The position numbers were made by a program, and so were the translations under genes. The notes beneath the pieces are model-generated. The model saw nothing but the letters and a program-made list of their open reading frames with translations, was not told where the DNA came from and did no database searches. From Isoetes taiwanensis (lineage: Eukaryota > Streptophyta > Lycopodiopsida > Isoetales > Isoetaceae), in assembly GCA_021234155.1 (NCBI GenBank), contig JAJEKV010000011.1:12935255-12999254 (forward strand): 64,000 bases of DNA. The letters are read 5' to 3'. Positions 44,136 through 56,141 of this stretch are shown piece after piece (position 1 is the stretch's first letter; each line of letters opens with the position of its first letter).

Positions 44136-45448
44136 GCACAAGAAGAGATATGATTGGTCCTGAGGTATCAGCATCAATCCATTGCAATGGTTGGTGGGAT
44201 TCTCATGAAATATTGCAAGTCCCATGATATCTTACACATCAGTCGATCTACGTAAATGGCGATGAAGGGTCCTAATCCCGCATGAACTTAGCAGTCTGCT
44301 TCCCATCATGAAGATATTTCACTGAGTTATCTAGAATTATGATATATAATGTGAAGCGTTAATCTATTTTTATGACTTTATTTGTTTCCTTTGTCTAATA
44401 CGTGAAGTCTTGGTAAGTCATTTTTTTAATCAAGTAGAGAATAGACTTAAAGCTTGGTGAAATCAAATTAGGAAATTAGGTAAGTAGGGAAAACAAGTTG
44501 CTAATGCAATGGAGGGTTGTCCTCTTAAGAGAAAATGTAGGCATTTATCGGAAGAGGAACGGTTGTTTAAAGAATGCAGATGTATGTTGATAATGAAAGT
44601 AAAGAATGCAGATGTATGTTGATAATGAAAGTAAAGATAAACATGAGAAGCAAACCATAGGTAGGAACGAAAGGAACAACAAACATGAGTATGAAACTAG
44701 AGAGGGCTAAAGAAGGAAAGCCGAATTTAAAGGTTTAGCTCGACAAAAAGCACAATTTAGGTGCTTGAACTCAAAATCGAGGTCAATGATCTCATGACTG
44801 AAGCACCTCGGCCTGCCAAAAAAATCACTGCCCTCCTTTCGTTCCCTTTTTTTTAACACACCCATAATATAACATTCAACGGTTGTGCTTTCGTTATATA
44901 ATGGAATTCTAAACATTCAATAACCTTATTCTAAAAAGAAGAAAAAAAATTAAGATTGGAAACTAGACTTTCTAGATTTGGATTTGATAAACTTTGAGAT
45001 TCAGAATGGTGAGCCTCCTAATCACTTTGTAATAAAAATCCATTGCCAAGCAAGTGGAGCAAGATTGCACCATGGTTCGGTTTCGAATGTATGAACTGAC
45101 CATAGGTTTGTTAGTGCCAAGTTAGGGGGGCCTCAAGTTAAATGGTCCTTAGGAAGCTTTATGAGTAATTCCATGAATTGAGGCATTTGACCTAGCTAGA
45201 TTGGTTCCTTTGGACTATGACCTTTGTAAAGTAAGTCTAATACCGTTGTAACTGTGCACACAAAGCATTTAAATTTGGAAAGTAAGTCAAATACCATTCG
45301 CCAGTCATCTAAACTATAACACGATGCACACAACTAGATCATCTATAACTATTCTGCTACCAGACAAAATTCTAACCGATAAGCGAGTCGGTAGATCTTG
45401 GGCACTGTGAACGATATTTTTTGTTTCACTCAATTGGGAACAGACGAG
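44136..45448. other. AT-rich intergenic, no gene recognised
   Basis: A 33-bp direct duplication around AAGAATGCAGATGTATGTTG (44,571 and 44,604) is the only clear structure. Confidence 0.4.
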
Positions 45449-45504
45449 GGGTTGGGAAAGAGAAATGTTCGCGGCGGCCTTGGCCGCCGTGATAAATTTC
45501 TTGT
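45449..45504 (-). repeat. Short GC-rich palindromic dispersed repeat, copy 3
   Basis: Inverted relative to 6,209-6,263. It has the same flanks (AAAGAGAAATGTTCGCGGCG and GATAAATTTCTTGTA) around a GGCGGCC/GGCCGCC palindrome. Confidence 0.6.
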
Positions 45505-45507
45505 AAA

Positions 45508-45639
45508 TTTAAACCATTTGCAAATGTGTAGGGGAATGGGACACCATTCCATCACATAGAAAGGGGCCCCGCGACTGATGGTAGTTGGGAGCGGGTTTCT
45601 CAGAGTGGCAGAATGGTGGACCAGACATCATTCCCCTAC
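45508..45639. mobile_element. MITE-like element with inverted ends
   Basis: GTAGGGGAATGG at 45,528 and its near reverse complement CATTCCCCTAC at 45,629-45,639 face each other across 112 bp. The upstream part (AAACCATTTGCAAATGTGTA) is shared with 41,497-41,560. No target duplication is evident. Confidence 0.5.
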
Positions 45640-46074
45640 AAAATAGAAATAGAGAAGTAAACTTGATTTTCTTGATGAAATAGGAAAGAACTGACGATTT
45701 TATAGTAGATCCGACAAAGAGAATTACATGTGAACTCTTCTTTCCAAGATCTGGTGCTGTTTTTGAAGATTTTGAGCTGTGTTTCTAGGAATTTCACCGT
45801 GTTTCAAACTTATCTGTGTTTCTGAAGATTTCTACCTGTTTCAAACTCGTCTGTGGCAGTCTGTGGCTGTAGATTGATTTCGAGCTTTGTCCACCTGTGT
45901 TAAACTCGTCTGCAGCGGTTGCAACCTAAACAAAACCCTAAAAAATAACATGGAGAAGGGGTAATGCGGAATTAGGCAGCCCTAGTGTGGAGGGGGCCAC
46001 GCGGCAGCAGCAAAATGCACGCCAACACAAATTCACGATCCTATTTCTATTTTGTATTAATAAATAGGAGCCCA

Positions 46075-46241
46075 GTAAATATCAGACACTGACATGTTAT
46101 ACCCATGGGCATATCCGAGGTATATCCGTGTGTTTGACATGTTATAGCCACGCCCAAAAAAAAATACACGGCGTTTTTGTGGACTTAGCCGATTTTTTGC
46201 CATTTAAGGCTGGGTATAACATGTCAGTGTCCGACATTTAC
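46075..46241. mobile_element. 167-bp MITE with 31-bp terminal inverted repeats
   Basis: 46,075-46,105 and 46,211-46,241 are inverted repeats with two mismatches; the inner GACACTGACATGTTATACCC is perfect. A further internal TGACATGTTATA lies at 46,136. No target duplication of more than two bases was found. Confidence 0.7.
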
Positions 46242-46820
46242 CGCGATGGTAATAAAAAGCATACTTGTGTATTTTCTGCAGTTGAAATTCAAACGGTCAC
46301 ATACCTGGAATTTCATTGGAAGTCCAACGAAATTAAAAAAAAAAAAAACAGAACGTGGGAAGGTTCCATTTTCTATCTTTCAAAGGAGTTCTAGAATGGC
46401 GAAGACTTTGGCCAAAACTGGCAGCCGGCAGCCGCCATAGCTGGACAACGTGGAGTCCATTTATGCTTTTCCTTCTGCCATCTGTTTATTAAACCTTCCA
46501 ATCAACAACTACCATTTCTGGCGTTTTCGCTGCGCAGCCTCTTAAGGTTTTTGCAGAAGCCACTCACTCAGTCCTGACCTGATCAATTGAACTGCCGGAA
46601 AAACTGGGTCCTTTGACTTGTAAGTACCCATTAGGCTATTTTGTCTGTTCATTGCCTCATATGTTTTAATCGAATTGGAGAAGTAATTCTCGATTAGATG
46701 TCTGCTCACAATGCCATAATTTTCTGCAGACATTTTCAACATTCAAAGATCTCGCTATTTAGCTATCAGTTTTACAGGCTTATTATCATGTTTAGTTGAT
46801 CACTCGCAAGGCATCTTGGA
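46242..46820 (+). promoter_or_regulatory. 5' flank of the prolyl 4-hydroxylase gene
   Basis: The region between the MITE and the ATG has no other gene. No convincing TATA box is visible. A short plus-strand ORF at 46,128-46,394 overlaps the MITE and is not supported. Confidence 0.3.
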
Positions 46821-49800
46821 ATGGCGTCTATGGCGGACAAAATATCTGTAGATCCGGATGCATTTGGAGTAAAATATCTGAAACATCGTGGCAAAGCTGG
46901 ATTCATAAAAATGACGACATCTGGTGTCTACACAATTCTTACAATTATCACGTTGGGAATGGCTATTGGTATGTGCAACATTTTCTTCTTGGTTTGACTT
47001 GTTGAAAGCTGGAATCGCATTGCTAAAAGAAGGCTACATTTCTCAGGAGCTCTTCTGCAGCTCTCCTTTATGAGGCGCATAGAGCATTCCAGTGGTAGGC
47101 ATTTTTGCCTACTGTTTTTCTAGGTTTTTGTTTGAACTTTCAACTAGTGATCTTGGATGATTGGGTATGTTTGTCCTATTTCAGCGCAATCTATATGGGG
47201 AAATGATGAGCATGCGAGAATTCTTCGAATTGGACATGTAAGGCTTTTATAATGAACATGTAATGCGTTCAATATTTCTAATACTTGTTTTTGACCTGAA
47301 CATTCTTAATAACTCAGATTAGCACAGCCATGAATATATCAATATTTCTCATCTTGAGGATCACTCAAATGCATCTCCTTTTTATATTTCATATAGAAAT
47401 CTTATGCATTAAGAACGCATCACTATTGAGCATCCAGTTTTATTACTGGTGTCTGATATTGCCTACGATTTTTATGCAAAGATCAAACAAGAGTATGTAA
47501 GCTGGTCTCCAAGGATTATTCACCTGCACAATTTTCTAAGCCCATAGGTATGGTTAAAATGCGTTCATACAATCTCGTTTGTCCGTGCATGATTTGGGTT
47601 TTAATGTACAAATGCAGGAATGCGATTATCTTATGGCTATTGCCAAGCCAAGATTAGCAAAGTCTATTGTTGTGGATACGAGTACAGGCAAGGTATGTAA
47701 AGACATCCTAGTTTTGAACTTTTTGAGATTTGAGAACAAGGAGATGAATTGTGAAGAACAGTTTTCTTGTTTGTGATATATATAGGGGTTTGAAAGCATG
47801 GCGCGTACTAGTACAGGGATGTTCTTGAGTTCAAGCGATAGGCAATACCGGATGATTCAGGTGTGAAACCAACGAGCATGATAAGTTTTTAAGATGTGAA
47901 ATGAATGTAAAGAATAAGTCAACTCATTTCTATATATTTCTTCAAGGATATCTGAGGATGAAAATGCTCTTTATTGTAGGATATAGAGAATCGCATTGCT
48001 GTATATTCAATGATACCTGCAGAAAATGGAGAGCTCGTTCAAGTTTTGAGGTATGTATTTATTGGAGACTCTTTGTTATCATTCTGGGTTCACATGGTCT
48101 ACATTTTCAATTCGTGTTTCAATTTTGTAAATTTGGATCTACGGTTTGTCTTGTTCCAGGTATGAACCAGGTCAATACTACAAACCACATCATGACTATT
48201 TCTCTGACGAGGTAATATGGCTTAGATGGTGGTTTTTGTTGTTCAATCTATTCATCTAGCCGACTCGAGATATGACTAGAAAATGGGCCTTGGTTAGCTG
48301 GTGCTTTTGCCAATATTTATGATGAAGGTTTTCTAAAACTGCAAACTTGATAGATCTTCTAGTAACAAAATCTGGTACTAGGGCCACAATTGCCAAGCAG
48401 ATATTTTTTACACTTTGGTTAACTTTATCAGATTTGGATCGATTAGGAGCATGCCTAGCTTAGAGGTAGGTGATGTTACGAGACTCTCGATGTCAAGTCC
48501 TAGTCACTGTTGAAACATTAATATGGTATAGTAGGTTTGCCAAACAGTATCGTTATTTCCCAAATTGTGATCACCAAATCCGTCTCTTAATTTGCACCCT
48601 TGTTTTTTTTTTTTTTGAAATTTATGTGTTGTGGGAACAAGTTAGAGCACCCGGATGTGAAGGACATCAGTTAGTTAATACAATGGAGTGAATCAGAAGG
48701 TGCTAGAGCAGAAAGAGAGATGCAAGAAATCTGGAACTGTAGATTTTGTTGATTAACTTATACATAAGTTCAGTGAACTGTATGAGCATCTCTTAACTAA
48801 CAAACATTAGCAATTACATGCCTAATGAACCATGCCAGCCACCTAACCATTAGAGTTGACACTCAGGCATTCGAGTTTATATTTTCTTTTTTTTAACATT
48901 AGCTCCATTTAATTTTTTTGAAACTTCAGTATAACTTCACAGTCCTGGTTCTTCCTTTTAAGCTGGGTATGAACCATGCCAAGTGGTGGGCAGAGAGCCG
49001 AGGTTTAGTAAACAAGTCAGCAAGCTGGCATTGTGAGACAGTAGGCAAAAAACAAGTCAATCATGTAAAAAGTCCATGAGAGCTGCACCTTGGTATGTTA
49101 AGAGGTTGATGGCTCCCTCTTTAAGGAGCAAATCATCAGCATGCAAAATGACAATGCACGGGATACTTGATTCAACTCTGTAATAAATATTTCTATCAGC
49201 TGACTGTGGATCCAACAAGAGCTGAAGGATCTTCTTGTTCCAAATTCGTGGCGCCATGCAAATTCTTATGGACTCTTTTCCTGCACCCATAAATCTTGGA
49301 GCTATTTCATATGTACTGGTTCTTCAAATTTGCCATGAAGGAATGCACTTTGCTTTTTCATGTGATGAACGTGCCATCCTTCTTGCTAATGCTATGACAC
49401 CCCTGACCATCGGCGATTTAGCTATTGGAACAAACCCTTCATGCTAATCTATCCCATATTTGGTGCATTCAAATTGACACTAATCATGGTTTGTGCCTGC
49501 TGATGGAAAATGCTGATAAAGTTGAAGCTGATGTCCAATGAACAACTGATTGTTTTGGTGAGGTGTTGGGAATGTGTGCTTGCCTAGTCCTGAAGTTAAT
49601 TTGGAACTAATGATGTTTCTCTATGGATCTGGCTGAAATACCAAGGTCATATTCTCCTATCTGGCTGAAATACCAAAGGACTACCCCTTTCTGCGCTCGA
49701 GTGCTAGTTGTCTTTGAATGCCACTTTCTGCTAGATCTTTAAAAAATGATTTGAGATGCGCTCACCTTCATGTTGAGTCCTCAATGGTTTCAGTCTTGAA

Positions 49801-51230
49801 GTCTATGCTTCAAATTTGTGTTTCGAAGGGGAAGTCCTCGCCTTCATGATCAGTCCTCAATGGTTTCAGTCTGAAAGTTTATGCTTCAGATTTGTGTTTT
49901 GAAAGGGAAGTCCTCACCTTCAGTCCTCAATGGTTTCAGTCCTAAAGTTTATGCTTCAAATTTGTGTTTCAAAGGAAAAATACACATACCTTTAACACTC
50001 ATTGGCCAGAGTTATGCAGTAATTTGATCCTCCAATCAAAAACAGTGTTCTGTAATGGATCAGAATGAACTAATTCAAATACTTAGCATGTCGCTTTGTT
50101 GGAAGACCGGACAATTCAGGTTAGATCTTCACTTACAGACTGCGATTCAATTGGAAGCTGGAATCGCCTTGTGCCCAATCAAGCATTTTCTTTTTTCAGT
50201 CAAACACTTCAATTGAGGAATTCATGGAGAAATTTTTTCTTTGATCAGATGAATATGAGCACTTAGGTCAAACACTCAAGACAGCCACCTGGATTCATTG
50301 GACAATTTCTTCTTTGATTAGATGAATGGGACAGATTTGCATCTAAAAAGGTGGTAAAACTTTTAAGCGAAAAGTGCTTTAAAAAATGCCTGAACAATTG
50401 GCAAAGAATATACCTTATGACATGAAGAGTAAACAGTGACATATCTGGGTATTTGCAAACAATGTGCCACAGGGAGTCCGATACCATGTGAAGATACTAC
50501 AACTACAACACTTGATCTACTGATGAAGGAGATGCATACGCCCTTTTATAGCGGCTAAACTTGGAGGATCCCTGTCAAATCACCATCTTGAGTCATCATC
50601 TTGCATCCAGGCAGAGAGGGTTGGTGGGATAAGTTGATTTCTGGCTTGATTGAAAATGGTCTTGGCGTTTCTAACATTTCTCATCTACTTTTCCATTTAC
50701 TTGCTGCTGTCTGTGCAGAATGTCCTGAGGTTTGTAAGAATGAAAATTTTAATGCTTTTTATAAACATTGACAGTTCAACTTAAAACGAGGAGGGCAGCG
50801 GGTAGCAACAATGCTAATGTACCTGGAAGATGTTGAGGAAGGAGGAGAAACGTATTTTCCATGGGTAATGTTTTGAGAAAAGTAGCAACATTCGTATCTT
50901 TAGTTTGTAATTTTTTAAATAAAAGGAATATATTGCAATTGTATTCAGGCTGGGGATGGAGCACAGTGTAGCTGTGGTGGTGATATTAAAAAGGGAATAT
51001 GTGTGAAGCCTAGGAAAGGCAATGCAGTTTTGTTTTGGAGCATGGTATGCTAGTTTTGTGTCATTGGTTTAACATTTTATGGATTATATCCTAATATACA
51101 TCAAAATGATTTGCAAGTACAGAAACCTGATGGGACGCAAGATCCACAGAGCATTCATGGCAGTTGCAGTGTGTTGAAAGGAGAGAAATGGTCTGCCACA
51201 AAGTGGATGAGACAACGGTCATTCAGTTAA
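46821..51230 (+). CDS. P4H: Prolyl 4-hydroxylase (2-oxoglutarate/Fe(II) dioxygenase), 11 exons, one premature stop
   Basis: It hydroxylates peptidyl proline in ER/Golgi cell-wall proteins such as extensins. Exons: 46,821-46,968; 47,047-47,094; 47,185-47,237; 47,482-47,547; 47,618-47,692; 47,786-47,860; 47,980-48,050; 48,160-48,211; 50,775-50,864; 50,949-51,044; 51,123-51,230. All have GT/AG borders and phases join exactly, giving 293 codons plus stop. Residues about 30-50 (TTSGVYTILTIITLGMAIG) form a signal anchor. Iron ligands are in YYKPHHDYFS (HxD) and SIHGSC; the 2-oxoglutarate lysine is in KGEKWSATKW. VSWSPRII, GGQRVATMLMYL and GGETYFP are also typical. The last codon of exon 4 (47,545-47,547) is TAG where the family has Glu, which would truncate the protein at residue 104. 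Everything else looks functional, so this is a very recent pseudogene, an allele, or a base error. Confidence 0.88.
47545..47547 (+). other. In-frame TAG in P4H exon 4
   Basis: Reading ...NFLSP-TAG|ECDYL..., the codon sits at the exon/intron border just before GTATGG. Homologues have S-x-E-E-C-D-Y-L here, so GAG to TAG is a single-base change. No other donor that would skip it is visible nearby. Confidence 0.8.
48656..50650 (-). mobile_element. Copia-type retrotransposon relic in P4H intron 8
   Basis: On the minus strand, TGGTATCGGACTC at 50,486-50,474 resembles the initiator-Met tRNA primer site TGGTATCAGAGC, directly after an LTR-like end TATCTTCACA. A TATA box CTATAAAAGGGCG lies about 60 bp upstream of that end (about 50,540-50,552). 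Near 49,030-48,985 the frame reads QLADLFTKPRLSAHH, the conserved C-terminal end of Copia polyproteins (LADxFTK). Most of gag and pol is missing, and a second LTR could not be matched. The element lies antisense to the P4H gene and explains why this intron is by far the longest. Confidence 0.4.
49763..49979 (+). repeat. Three tandem units of about 72 bp in P4H intron 8
   Basis: Each unit contains CAGTCCTCAATGGTTTCAGT, TTATGCTTCA and ATTTGTGTTT, with a few substitutions and small deletions between copies. Confidence 0.8.
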
Positions 51231-51740
51231 TTCAAGCACTATTGTATGTACACAATTTTGCACCAAATCAATCCCATCCAGAAACACTTAATATATGTTA
51301 AGATTGTTGGGCAGGTTTCTAAGCTAGGAACCTTTTGAAATAGGAACATAGGCCTGTTGTGTATATAAAACCAAAAAATGTTTACATGGTCATTTGAATG
51401 GCCTGCGATTCACACTCAAGCTGCAATTGTATCAGGAAGCATTGAGTAAGCAAGAATTTCAAAGAAGCTAGTCTCAAGTAATTTAGTGAAAAGATTGCCA
51501 ATTCTCATATTTTATGATGTGGCATTCATTCATGATCGACATAACTCTGATCGGTCCTCTTTGATGTATCTTAAACAATCTTACTATACACCTTATTGGC
51601 ATTGGCATTTACCCAAACGAAATGTCCTTAATCTCAAATAGTAGGTTATGGTTGTACTTGTCTTGACAAAACCGAATATTTGCTATGATTTAAATTGTGT
51701 TGCTGAATTAAGAAGATGAATCTGATACTCCAGGAAATGG
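51231..51740 (+). other. P4H 3' UTR and downstream DNA
   Basis: No gene was seen. It presumably contains the P4H polyadenylation region, but no single site stands out. Confidence 0.35.
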
Positions 51741-52135
51741 CAAAGAGACACTATTTGCAGGATGCGATTGAGTGCACATCACTTAAAGGTCGAAGTTGGT
51801 AGATGGTATAACATTCAAAGAGAATATTGGACATGTCGAGCATTTGGCTCAGATGAAATAGAGGATGAAGAACATGCAATAATATGTTGTCCACCGTACC
51901 AAGCCCTGCGGGATAGATTTGGCTTAGCTATATCTAATCTACAACATTTCTTTGCCATGCCAGCTTCCACAGTAAATATCTTTTTGATGGATTTGATAGA
52001 TTTGAGGGAGGTAGCAGAGTTAATGAATCTAGTGGGGAGGAGCAAGAGGAGAGTGATGGTGAGCTACTCGAGGTAGCAGAGTTAATGAATCTAGTGGGGA
52101 GGAGCAAGAGGAGAGTGATGGTGAGCTACTCGATG
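51741..52135 (+). mobile_element. LINE C-terminal zinc-finger fragment
   Basis: 51,762-52,076 reads MRLSAHHLKVEVGRWYN and then WTCRAFGSDEIEDEEHAIIC, paralleling SIRTGAHRLHIETGRW and CHQGAIEDECHALQICP of the LINE at 15.9-16.4 kb. One finger cysteine is altered. 3' sequence and tail are not recognisable. Confidence 0.65.
52009..52132 (+). repeat. 62-bp tandem duplication
   Basis: GGTAGCAGAGTTAATGAATC through GAGAGTGATGGTGAGCTACTCGA occurs twice back to back with no mismatch seen. It is recent. Confidence 0.85.
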
Positions 52136-52199
52136 ATGAGTGCTTGCCAGATGATACAGTTTTCTGTTTTGGTTATAGACCTGATGGTCTGACAAGACG

Positions 52200-52290
52200 A
52201 AATAATACATCCATCCCTCCCTCCCTCCCTCCCTCCCCCCCCCCTCCCTCTACTATCTATCTATCTATCTATCTATCTCTCTCTCTATCT
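52200..52290 (+). repeat. Compound microsatellite
   Basis: (TCCC)n, a C run, (CTAT)n and (TC)n follow one another directly. Confidence 0.9.
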
Positions 52291-52642
52291 TGCGCCGGCC
52301 ACATGTGCTATTTTTTTTAATCTCTCGTCACATACAACGAGAGAGGGTTTTTATACCGTATTTGTTGAGAGATGAACGAGAGACAAATGTCTCTTGTTTC
52401 CTAACGGGCTTGTTAGCCCCATTTCGATCGGATTTTCGAGCCTGCTCCACCGGAATTTCTTCACGCCTCTGCCTTGGCGGCAATGTGACTTCGAATTATC
52501 CCACATTTCGTGTTTCCAGTTTCGAATTATCCCACATTTCTATTTTTTAGATTCAAGAATCCCATATTTTGAACACAGGCCTCATTTTTCCTCATTCCCG
52601 ATCTTAGAATCTAATATTTTCGGCCTCAACTCCAATACTTTA

Positions 52643-53440
52643 ATGGATCCGGTAATCCTCGGCATGATTGCCATGCTTTTGATGGCCATTTTCCTTGGAT
52701 TAGCATTCCAAACCTATTGCCTTCATTTGATACAAGAAATTGAACAAGCAGGCCCCATTGATTTCTTAGAACAGGATGGAGATGTAGAAGACAATATAAA
52801 CTATATGTGTGCATCTTCGCACTTTGCTGCTGGCAGCTTCTTCGAGACTAAAGAGATCTCCAAGGAGATTCTGGGTTTGTCCAAGGCAGACAACACAATG
52901 GGACAGCATTGACAATCGCGCTTGGAACTGCCTTCCCTCATTTGAGGATGATATGTGGCACCAGTTCTATCGGATGAAGAGGGGTGCATTCAAGACTCTA
53001 GGTGGGCTCATTATCCCTCACCTAATCAGACCAGGAATCAAGGTAAGACCCCCTGTTGATCCCAGAAAAGCAGTGGCTATGGTTTTATATTTTCTAGCAC
53101 ATGGTGAGAAGCCTTTACATGTAGGTCAAAGATTTTATGTTGGTACAACTATTGTTCAGAAATACACAAAGAAAATAACTGGTCTTGGCTTCTAAGACCA
53201 TGCTTTACAAGAGGTTCATTGCCTTACCAATAGGCCAAAGATTGTTAGATATAAACAAATAATTTGAAGATGCTACAGGTATACCTAATATCTTTGGAGC
53301 AGTTGATGGTTCTCATGTGTATTTATACAGAAAACCATGGAGCAAGGACAAGGGTGATGATTATTATTCGAGGCACAAGAGGCATTAATGCCTAATGCAA
53401 GGTGTAGTTACTCAGTCAAGGTTATTCATAAATGTTTGTG
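52643..53440 (+). pseudogene. PIF/Harbinger (HARBI1-like) transposase pseudogene
   Basis: The first frame (ATG 52,643) has a hydrophobic N-terminal segment (GMIAMLLMAIFLGLAFQTY) and ends at 52,912. A second frame (to 53,195) continues LPSFEDDMWHQFYRMKRGAF, VRPPVDPRKAVAMVLYFLAH and FYVGTTIVQKYTKKI, the helix-turn-helix/N-terminal region of HARBI1-type nucleases. After another stop, FIALPIGQRLLD and NIFGAVDGSHVYL (53,215-53,325) give the first DDE aspartate, then DYYSRHKRH. The second and third catalytic blocks are missing. At least three frame disruptions make it inactive. No terminal repeats were found. Confidence 0.7.
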
Positions 53441-53589
53441 TAAACAGGACTTGAAGATCTATGTCAATTAGATGAACTAGTAGCACTAGATGATGCTTCT
53501 TCCCTTAATAACATATTTGCAGAAAGTGAACAAGAAGATGAAGTCTATGCTTCCAAAAAAAAACACCTCTTAATATCAAAAGAGTCATG

Positions 53590-53975
53590 GTGCTTGGCCG
53601 CTCTTGCGGCAACAAGCCTTGCATCTATGCGTGGCTTGGTTGGTGTGGCTGATTTGGAAGCGATGGCGGTTGTGGATCTTTCAGGGGATTCAGCAGCCTG
53701 CTCCCTCTCTGATTCCTCAACTCAGGTACAAGCTATTTCAAAGCTCTCTGGTGTTCCTGGGATTAGTAGAGTGGAAGTTCACCATTTGGCGGGACTTCTT
53801 GGGTGTTGTAGATGGCGATGGTCGGTTTGTACAGCAGTAGAGTTGCAGTTTTTCGGTGAGTTTGTTGTGGAGTGTCGAGGTATCGTTGTCTCTTTGGGGC
53901 AGTTCTCCTTCCTCCTCACTTGATTTGTAACATTACCCTTCTTTTAATATATTGATGACACAGTTCTTCAAAAAA
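53590..53975 (+). mobile_element. Poly(A)-type LINE 3' end
   Basis: It ends in TTTGTAACATTACCCTTC, TTTTAATATATTGATGACAC, AGTTCTTC and about 10 A, matching 12,010-12,078. The 109-codon ORF at 53,594-53,923 lies in this 3' region and resembles no known domain. Confidence 0.5.
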
Positions 53976-56141
53976 AAAAAGAGTCAGCGTTACTTGTTAT
54001 TTGCAAAAACTGATGTTGTTTTGTGATATGGAATATAAATATTTAATCATGTTTTTGGGTTTTCTAGTCAAAATGAAGTATTTACTTTTCTTTCACAGTA
54101 AATCTTACCATTGTCTTCACAAATGTTCTAGTTTTGGATTGCTCTCTAGATTTTCTAACATGTTTTCACAACCACCCCCCTGCAATTAAAAAGAAATCTG
54201 CAATCACACCACAGTTCATTAGTGTGTTTGCTAGATCACCTATACATATCGCAGGCACTTAACATGTAACGATTTTTTGTAAGATAAATCACACAAAAAA
54301 TAAGAGATAATAAGAGACTTTATACGAATGGCAAATAGCACAGAAAAGGCTCCAGACAATTTTTGAGTTGATTCTTACTTGAAAATCAACTTTGCCATGC
54401 GAATATCCCTCTCCTGATTCTGATGCCAAAAACAGAGATTGATTTGCTAAATTTTTGAATCTCTAGCCATGGCCACAATGCAGTCTTAATGCAATTCTTT
54501 AGTCATGAATTTAGAATGCTCGATCGACCCAACCCAATTGGTGTTTAATCTGATCCAGTAAGAAATAGAAAGAAAGGAAAAGAAAGAACTCACTTTTTTT
54601 TTTGAATGAAAAACCCAACAGAATTTATGGGAGTTTGACTTGTTATTTGTTCGCACTATCAATTGCCAACATTGATCAATTTGATATTTGGTAACTTTAT
54701 CTTTTGAATGCTTTGATTAGACGACAATAAGGCTATACCATGGTGATATATGCATTTTGCATCTGTAAACCTCTATCAGTTTATGCTCATATTTTCTTTT
54801 CTTATCTTATCTTATCTTATCTTATCTTATCTTATCATATTTTCTTTTCTTATTTTCAGTTTATCTTATCTTATCTTATCTTTCAGCCATTGAGTTGCAT
54901 AAAGTTCTCTCGATTCTACCAGATCAATGACTACATTTTTTTTTATATATAGAAACCTCAACGAAAGTTTCAATGGTGCAAATGAAATTAACAAAATCCG
55001 ATGGCTCCAAACATGTATTAGATTATTCATGTAAAATGTTTACAATACAAAGGTTCCAAATACATGGCATATCCTTTTAAGGCATATCATCACAACTTTC
55101 TGTTTTGCCAAGAAAGATGCCCTGTATGAAAGAAAGGAAACAAGAAAAAATACCTCTGATCACCGGAAACCAAAGCTAGAGGATTCGAACCTCCAGGCCG
55201 CAACGACCTCACCAGAGCCAAAAAGCAAACCCCAAAAACTATGTGTTGCTCTGCCCTAACCTCGATCCACTGAATCGTCAGTAGCTGCAAAGCAAAAACG
55301 ACTTCTGCTACATCCTATTGAGAAAATGAACTTTCCCAAGCCCTTATGAAGATATAATACTTTGCAGTAAAAGAAACCAATCACCTAAAGAGGGCTTACA
55401 AAAGCTGCAAGAAAGAACAAAAAAGGATAACAAAGGAAAACTTCATTAGCATCCCAAAGAAGCAACCCATACAAAGATTTCTGGGCATTGTACTGGCATG
55501 GAAAAAAGGACCGGGATGCAAAGAGAAAGGAATAGAATGAGCTACATGCACAATTGTCTCTAGAAACTCTAGAAACTAACCTGCATAACTGCAAATTAGA
55601 ACTATAAACTACCAAGCAGATTTCTCACCCATTTGTTCCATGCCACAGGCGCCATCCTATCCAAGAGGAGATCAAGCCGACGGTCTTGGCACAGCAAATT
55701 ATCAACGACATTGTGCCTGCCAAACATAAGTTCCAAAAAATTGCTTCATCCATTTCCTTTCTTCCTTCCTTCCTTCCTTTTTGGTACCACGAATAAAAAA
55801 CCACAAAGCCCTAGAATAGAAATATGCCCTTTAAACCAAACGAGCAACTCAAATATGCACAAAATACAATTTTGAATACAATACAATATCGGAATCATAG
55901 TTCTAACCATTGCAAGAATATCCTCCTGCAATACAAAACGAATTGTGGAAATCTTATGGGTTTTTGCATATATAAATTTTTATACTAAGAATAACATTAA
56001 ATTATCTTCCTATATATATGATAAATAGTTTTTAGGCATCAGAAAAAATTAAATTTTCTATGATAAATAGTTTTTAGGCATCAGAAAAAATTAAATTTTG
56101 ATCAGAAAACATTTTTCGGCCAAACTATTGGATATTATAAC
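53976..56141. other. AT-rich intergenic with microsatellites
   Basis: It holds a (CTTAT)n microsatellite at 54,795-54,885, a CTTCC run near 55,757 and a 40-bp tandem duplication around AGTTTTTAGGCATCAGAAAA (56,021-56,100). No gene was recognised. Confidence 0.4.
55160..55235 (-). other. tRNA-like/SINE-like promoter segment
   Basis: The minus strand reads TGGCTCTGGTGAGG and, about 30 nt later, GGAGGTTCGAATCCTC. The second part is a perfect pol III B box within a T-arm-like hairpin; the first resembles an A box. No complete tRNA fold can be drawn, so a SINE head is the likeliest reading. Confidence 0.3.

Noticed and set aside
48656-48861. Candidate 3' LTR of the intronic Copia relic (TGTCAACTC ... 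CCTTCACA, minus strand)
   Set aside because: Only the last few bases resemble the presumed 5' LTR end; the rest does not align, so it is not annotated as an LTR.
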